64,000 nucleotides of DNA from Yamagishiella unicocca. Lineage: Eukaryota > Chlorophyta > Chlorophyceae > Chlamydomonadales > Volvocaceae. Below are positions 58,692-64,000 of this stretch, piece after piece. The stretch is taken from the NCBI GenBank assembly GCA_003116995.1, contig BDSL01000167.1, forward strand, positions 5,001-69,000, given 5' to 3'. The notes beneath the pieces were generated by a model. That model was given only the letters and a program-made list of their open reading frames with translations. It searched no databases and was not told the origin of the DNA. Position 1 is the first letter of the stretch; each line of letters starts with the position of its first letter. Position numbers and translations under genes: made by a program.

Positions 58692-59465
58692 CTGGTGGCG
58701 GGGAGGGCGGGTGAGGGCGGGAGAGGTCGGGAGGGGTCGGGAGAGGTCGGAGAAGGGAGCGGCGGCTGGGCGGGCGAGGTAAGGGGAGCAAGGGGATGCG
58801 GGGGTACCGCGGGTCGTTGTGTGGCGGGGCGGGGCGGGGTGATGTGCAGGGCAGCTGATGGGTAGTGAAGCAGCAGGCCACCCCAAGCGGTGCAGCTCGT
58901 GTAGCGCTCAGGAGTACCCTTCCCCTTCCTTTCCTTCTCCTCTCCCACTTCCTCTTCTTCCTCCCTTCCCTAACTCTCGAGAAATCCACCGCCACCGCCA
59001 CCGCCAGGGACGACAAACATCAGAGCGGAGCGGCACAGCAGCAGCAACAGCCGACCTGCCAGCCAGCCGGCAGCCCGCCAGTCGGCCCATGGGCCGGCAG
59101 GGAACACGCCCGCCGTGCGGAGCAGTGCGTGCGGCCGGCACTGCTGACGTGCACCCATTGCCGCCACATCGCATCGCGCCCGCTCTCCCTACCGCCTTGT
59201 GCAACGGTTCGATCTGAGTTGGCCGCCACCCGTCACCCAATCCGCACGCCAAGTCCGCGGCACACTGTGCGGCTGTGAACACCGCCATCTAAGCCCTCAG
59301 AGGTTGTAGCGGAGGCGGAGGCGGACATGAGTCCGATGTTAGGTCGGTGGGAGGGGGGCCGAGTGCACGTGGGCGTATCGGTGTGCGAGATGTGAGGCGC
59401 CGTTTGCGTTGTGACCCCCATCGCTGGGTCCCGCACCGCGCTGCGCCCACACCCGGCCCTCCAGT
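58692..59465. other. Upstream region of the MgtE-like gene
   Basis: A minus-strand ATG near 59329 starts MSASASATTSEGLDGG and ends at a GT donor, and could be the first MgtE exon. Its phase does not fit the exon at 58691, so it is not joined here. Runs of GGGAGAGGTCGG (58700-58760) are short tandem repeats. Confidence 0.3.
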
Positions 59466-59489
59466 CCTGTGCTCATCTGGTCACGAGCG

Positions 59490-59757
59490 CCTGTGGACCC
59501 TCCTCTCCCCCTCCCTCCCCTCAACCCTCCTCTCCCCCTCCCTCCCTTCAACCCTCCTCTCCCCCTCCCTCCCCTCAACCCTCCTCTCCCCCTCCCTCCC
59601 CTCAACCCTCCTCTCCCCCTCCCTCCCCTCAACCCTCCTCTCTCCCTCCCTCCCCTCAACCCTCCTCTCTCCCTCCCTCCCCTCAACCCTCCTCTCTCCC
59701 TCCCTCCCCTCAACCCTCCTCTCTCCCTCCCTCCCCTCAACCCTCCTCTCCCCCCCT
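59490..59757. repeat. 27-bp C/T-rich minisatellite, about 10 copies
   Basis: About ten copies of a 27-bp unit CCCTCCTCTCCCCCTCCCTC plus CCCTCAA, with later units carrying CTCTCTCC in place of CTCCCCC. As 27 is a multiple of 3, each frame codes a 9-residue repeat (SSPPPSPQP on plus, GGLRGGRER on minus). Neither frame has splice or start support. Confidence 0.9.
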
Positions 59758-59783
59758 TATAGCGCAGCATCAACGTGTGAAAC

Positions 59784-60279
59784 ATGACGCATGCTGGTAG
59801 ACCCACAGAGAAAGGGGCGCATATCAAGTGAGTGGCCCTTGGCCCCCTGCAAGACATTGCGGCCAGCAATCCCCTCCAAAGCTGGGCCCTTGACCTATTC
59901 AGCCCCGCAGCTGATGCCCCCGCCGTAGCACCTACCCCGCCTGGGAGAATGAATCGGGAGTGCAGCCGTCGGCTTGTCACCCGCCTGGGACGACGAGGCA
60001 ACGCCTATCAGGTGGCGCTGCTTCTTGGACATCGAGTTTATCGGCCACATGACGCCGCTGAATCCCACAGGTTGCCCAGGTGTGTTGGGCGCGACGGGGT
60101 GCCCGTGTGGGCACGGCCGCGTTAAGGGCGGTCCTAAGGAAGCAGGCGTCGAGCAAGAGTCGCGATTAGCCGGCATCGCAGCTGCGCATGCGCGGGGCTT
60201 CTATTGTTTCAACTTGACCGGCCTCACCACTTCGGGCAGCTCCGTTATTCAAGTTGTGTTGCAAGCTCCTAGTTTCTAA
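59784..60279 (+). CDS. Possible small two-exon gene, unknown function
   Basis: ATG at 59784 begins MTHAGRPTEKGAHI and the exon ends AA|GTGAGT at 59827. An exon at 60012 (CTATCAG acceptor) continues in the right phase as KWRCFLDIEFIGHMTPLNPTG and stays open to a TAA near 60279. No family is recognised and the C-terminal part has unconvincing composition. It may be the start of another spliced gene. Confidence 0.25.
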
Positions 60280-60636
60280 TAGAGGGGTTAACGACATTGG
60301 CGGGGGGGTTTGCGCCCACCGTTCCTATTCTCCTGATGCTGATTTTAGGACTCAATAAGTTAGTGAAAAGGCTACCGTCGGGTAAAAATGATGAAAGAAT
60401 GTTAAATGTGTAGATGGGCGAGAAGTGCAACTATAGCGAACAACTTGTTGCGCACGTCGAAGTTGCAGGCAACGCAACTTCCACGCTGCAGTGGCATATC
60501 GACTCATTACTTCAGCGGAGTGTACGGCACATCCTCGCAATTTCAGTATTGTACGCACATGCCAAAGTTGTGAAAACAGTTGTGTGGTATTCAAAGCCAT
60601 TGTGAGACTTCCATACACCCTCGCCCTAAAGGAAGG

Positions 60637-61049
60637 ATGTTCCCGTCGCGCGTCCTGGTAAGGTCCCGGAAGGCAAGCTGCATGCCTGGTGTTTAATTGC
60701 TAAACAGGACAAAACCTGACCTTGCAGAAGGCTGCGGCCGAGGCTTACAGGTGGAATGACCTGACCAACCCGAAGTAAGTGGCACATTAAGCTGCGGCGT
60801 GATGGCGGTCAGCTGTGCGTGCGGTAGCCACTGTGCGTTCGCCAAAACATTCGATGTGCAATATATTGGCTGGTTGGTCCGGGGATGCGCAGTTGGGGTC
60901 TCTCAGCGCTGAGGCGTGCTTCCTTCGGGCCTATGCGCAGGTACAACTACTTCTTCCGGAATCTGACCGTGAAGGCGCAGGCGGTCTTCCTGACTGGTGG
61001 CTCGGCCTACGGCGTGTGGCTCGTAATGACCGCCGAGCCTCAGCGGTAA
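60637..61049 (+). CDS. 58-residue one-TM protein, probable organellar membrane subunit
   Basis: Exons 60637-60657, 60728-60774, 60941-61049 join in phase to give 58 residues: MFPSRVL, KAAAEAYRWNDLTNPK, YNYFFRNLTVKAQ, a hydrophobic segment AVFLTGGSAYGVWLVM and the end TAEPQR. Donors GTAAGG and GTAAGT and acceptors TTGCAG and GCGCAG are good. The size, basic N-terminus, aromatic amphipathic stretch and single TM near the C-terminus resemble small supernumerary subunits of mitochondrial respiratory complexes. I cannot name the complex. It is convergent with the M48-like gene. Confidence 0.65.
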
Positions 61050-61264
61050 AGCGGGCTCCTTGGCGAGCTTGCTGGAAATGATAGTGGAGTAGCGCTCCTG
61101 GCTTACATGACTTTTAGGCAGAAAGCAGTCTTCATAAAAATGCATAGGTAGTTTTTTGGTGGCGGGACAGCTGGTCACGCCGGCAGCGCGGGGCCCGTGG
61201 TCATCGTTCACGCGTGTAGGTAATCACCCCAGGCATGCCGATGAAAATCGCGGCTGTGCCTCCC

Positions 61265-61269
61265 TGTAA
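61265..61269 (+). terminator. TGTAA polyadenylation signal, candidate for the 58-residue gene
   Basis: TGTAA lies about 216 bp after the TAA at 61047-61049, a usual distance for volvocine 3' UTRs. On the other strand, a TGTAA (TTACA at about 61103) could serve the convergent M48-like gene, which would make the two transcripts overlap. Confidence 0.35.
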
Positions 61270-61448
61270 TCACGAAGTCCTTGACAACGCCTCCTTCTAT
61301 GGCGCTTGAGGGTTACGCACAGAATAAATGCGGCAATGTACCATACCAAGCACAACTCGGCTTTATATCGCGAGGACCAAGTATCTGAATCACAAGTGTT
61401 CATTGTAACGGCTCTTGGTCAAACACTCTCACTATGTTTTGCAGCAGC

Positions 61449-64000
61449 TCACATGACCGCAGATCGTAGGGTTTGCCTGCAAGCGGGAAGCAGCAGAAGG
61501 GACAAAACACGGCGACGAGTACGGTTGGACTCGCAAACCGCGATGCAGAAGTCAGGCAGTCACAAGTCGACATGCTTGGTGTGCTAGGTGTTGAGTATAT
61601 GCTCCTCGTGCAGGAGGTTAGGCCCCTGTGTGTTTTGAGCGCGTGTTGAGACGTAATCGGCGAGGGGACGTACCTGTACTCTGGAGCTTCAGCCCATCGC
61701 GCTAGTAGTGCCACTCGAGCGAGAGCATACGCCCGGCGAGTCTCAGCGCCACTCGCCGCAGCATCATGCAACGGCATAGTCGCCATCCCCGACATCTCCT
61801 CATCCGACACAGGCATGGTTTGCGCCTGTCGGGGCAACGGGCGGCAGGATGGGGGATGCGTGAGGAAACCCGTAGGTCGGCCATGAAAAGTAAAACCGAT
61901 TAGGAACCGGTTGGCATTGCAGGATGTAGGAGGGACGAGAATCAGGGCGAGCCCACCAGTCCGCCATAACAACTTTGTTCCCGGACGTCGCCCTGCCGTA
62001 CTTATGGAGCCCTCCTCTAATCATCCCACCACGTGCTGGCGCCGGAAGACGATCACGGCACAGCCCGCAGGGACCGGTGCCTCTGATGTCCGCATCGAAA
62101 ACCCTCCCGCCCTGCCCCTCCCGCCGCACCTGCAGCAGCAGCTCCTCGCTGGGGCCCAGCAGCCCCTCAGCGCTGCCGCCGTGCTCCTGCAAGCTCAGCC
62201 CTGCTGCTGCCCGGAACACCGCCCGCACCCCAGGGGCCACAGCCTGGGTCGCCAGCAGCGCCCCACGGTCAGCGCTGACGGTAGCGGCGGCCGCCACTGA
62301 GCGCAGGTGCGCCAGCAACCGCTCCCACTTGAACTGTGTTGGGGGGCGAGGAAGGGGGAGGGGGCCAGAAATGAAGGGGGCAGTGCGAGAATAAGCGGGG
62401 AAAGGGAGGCATTGTAAGACACAGGATACATCCGACTCCTTGCAGCTTTAGCACAGTACACGCATATGCCATCTCTGTACTACTACACGAAAAGATGCGA
62501 TTGGTAACATAAATTTACGAAAATGTGGGGAAGTTGGATCTTCCCTGCACGGACGACTGTATACTTATCATGGTTTAAAATGTTAGCAGGCATGCGTCAG
62601 GCTGAAAGTTATGGATTTCCAGTTTCAGTTATTCCTGTAAAAGGCAACTTGGCACCAGCTGGTCGCTCGCGGGTACCAACCGCGAGCCCAGCATCTGGGA
62701 GGAAATACGGTGGTGCTGGGAGGGGCCTGCCGGCGGTGCGGGTGGTGGCTCGCCTACAGGGCGGTATCGCAAGCCGATCCCATCTGGCTACGGCCATGGA
62801 AGACCCACAGCCGGGCCCGGCATCCCAACACCCCAACCCAGCGAGATCCTCGCTGTCCCAGCCTGCCCTACCTGCAGCTGAGTGGGCAGCGCGGACAGCA
62901 TCGCGCGGGGGTTGAGGGCTGCCACGTTGACGGCGGTGATGACCTCCGCGGCGCTCAGCAGCGTGGGCGCGGTGCCGCTGGCGACAGCGGCGGCGGAGGG
63001 CGCGCCTCCCGCGCTGCCCGCCCCGCCTACGCCGCTCATGGTGCTGCTGCTCAGCCCCAACCCGGACTGCACGTCGAAGCGCCACCCCGATCCGCCTGCA
63101 GGGGGTCGGGTTGGTGGCGGAGGGGGCATGCGCAGGGGTAATGACGCCTCACACACACATTGGTAGTAGGTTTAGGGTTTATGGCATTCGAATCCCGGCC
63201 CTCGGCACCCCACTCGCCCACTCACCTGGCATGGCAATGGGCGCCAGGGCCGCCCCCAGCATCGCCTGCAGCTCGTCGCTGTCGATGGCCGCAGCACCGT
63301 CGCCCAGCGTCGCCGCCACCGCCTCCTGCACCAGCGTCGGCGTCATCAGCAGTACGGCGCGGCGCCGCCAGCCGCCGGCAGCTGCGCTGTGGGCCGCCGC
63401 GGGTGTGGCCACCGGCTGCCGGTCCACGTCGGTGTTAGCCAGCAGGCCCAGGGCGGTGGTGGCGAGGTTGGGCAGCTGCAGCAGCATGATGTCGGCACCG
63501 TACGGCAGACTCTCCCGTACGATGAGCTCGGGCGCCTCCTGCAGCCCCAGGGCGCCACACACCCGCTGCACCGTGTAGTGCAGCTCCGGGTGCTGCGGGG
63601 AGCCGGGTTGGGGGTGGGTAGCGAACCCGCGGGAGGCAGCGGAAGAGTTGTGGGAGGTTCAGGAATAGGGTTGGGTCGGGGGCGGGGGCGCCTCAAAGCG
63701 CGCAGAGCTGCAGACGTGAAACGCAGCAAGGCGGTTGCACCACCGCCGTAGCGCATGTGAATGTCTTCCACGCCACTGCACAGCAGCCGCCAGCCTTCTC
63801 TCGCCTGCCATTCCCGCTGTAGGCAGCGACAGCAGCACCTTCAAGACTCCAACCCCACACTGCGGCCAACACCGCTACCCCCCATCCGCTGCCCCCCGAA
63901 CGCGCACCTGCTCCTCCGGCAGCGTCTGCCCTAGGTCCGCCGGCCTCAGCCGCCCCAGAAGCCGCCCCGTGCTGATGAACTGCGACACCGCCTCCATGCC
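61449..64000 (-). CDS. M48-family (Ste24/HtpX-like) protein lacking zinc ligands; pseudo-peptidase, 5' partial
   Basis: Minus-strand exons in order: >64000-63908, 63592-63226, 63095-62872, 62333-62130, 61825-61674, 61476-61449 (TGA). All phases match and the 5' end lies outside the window. The order of blocks follows plant plastid M48 proteins: LGLQEAPELIVRESLPYGA (family: I.APDLYVRQSPVPNA), VLLMTPTLVQEA (family IVVHTSLIELL), SDELQAMLGAALAPIA, LLAHLRSVAAAATVSADRGA (family LLRWLRSAELTCDRAA), and ALARVALLARWAEAPEYR (family VLRAREIDEWSRS.EYK). The HELGH zinc site of the family (ELQAVLAHELGHL) is replaced by AALAP, and the third-ligand Glu of AELTCDRA is Ala/Val. It should therefore be proteolytically dead. 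Insertions of Gly/Ala/Ser-rich sequence (~63000-63060) enlarge the domain. It may act as a membrane-associated regulator or assembly factor (inference). Confidence 0.65.

Noticed and set aside
59339..60001. Minus-strand GGLRGGRGR-repeat ORF resembling an RGG-box RNA-binding protein
   Set aside because: It is the antisense translation of the 27-bp minisatellite; the frame has no exon structure or flanking domain.

Overview
The window looks like nuclear DNA of a volvocine green alga (Chlamydomonadales). The evidence is GC-rich, strongly codon-biased exons, many short spliced exons with GTGCGT/GTGAGT-type donors, a gametolysin-type (M11) wall or matrix protease, a legumain, plant-type CAX, MgtE and M48 genes, algal non-LTR elements, and TGTAA motifs downstream of two genes. 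Nothing in it looks bacterial or organellar. All gene models were built by hand from reading frames, splice sites with matching phases, and family motifs; no transcript or database evidence was available.

Layout. 1-207: last exon of a legumain. 1708-6723 (+): an eight-exon SET-domain lysine methyltransferase with minisatellite-filled introns. 7.1-10.7 kb: repeats and a decayed retroelement. 10917-31169 (+): one very large gene of about 22 exons encoding a TIR-like 'FISHAW' domain, a NACHT-type P-loop NTPase and 15 WD40 repeats, each repeat on its own phase-0 exon. Its introns are visibly AT-richer than the flanks. One intron holds a fold-back tyrosine-recombinase element, and another holds a hairpin and a 125-bp duplication. 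31.9-35.4 kb: a nested non-LTR element, a tRNA-Arg(TCG) gene and satellite-like repeats. 35926-37789 (-): an XPA-like nucleotide-excision-repair gene. 39902-45387 (-): a complete 12-exon CAX Ca2+/H+ exchanger. 47343-51031 (-): a complete 8-exon gametolysin-like metalloprotease with a proline-rich tail. 51944-54250 (-): a 5'-truncated non-LTR element ending in a perfect 94-bp palindrome. 55867-58691 (-): an MgtE/SLC41-type Mg2+ transporter whose 5' end is unresolved. 60637-61049 (+): a 58-residue one-TM protein. 61449-64000 (-): an M48-family protein that lacks its zinc-binding residues, running off the window edge.

The housekeeping genes do not form one pathway. Some share themes: extracellular or vacuolar proteolysis (legumain, gametolysin, M48-like) and divalent-cation transport (CAX, MgtE). 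The standout is the FISHAW-NACHT-WD40 gene. It has the architecture of a STAND/NLR-type sensor: an N-terminal signalling domain, a nucleotide switch and a repeat sensor. Its sensor is built from near-identical, symmetrically phased exon cassettes that could be skipped, duplicated or exchanged without breaking the frame.
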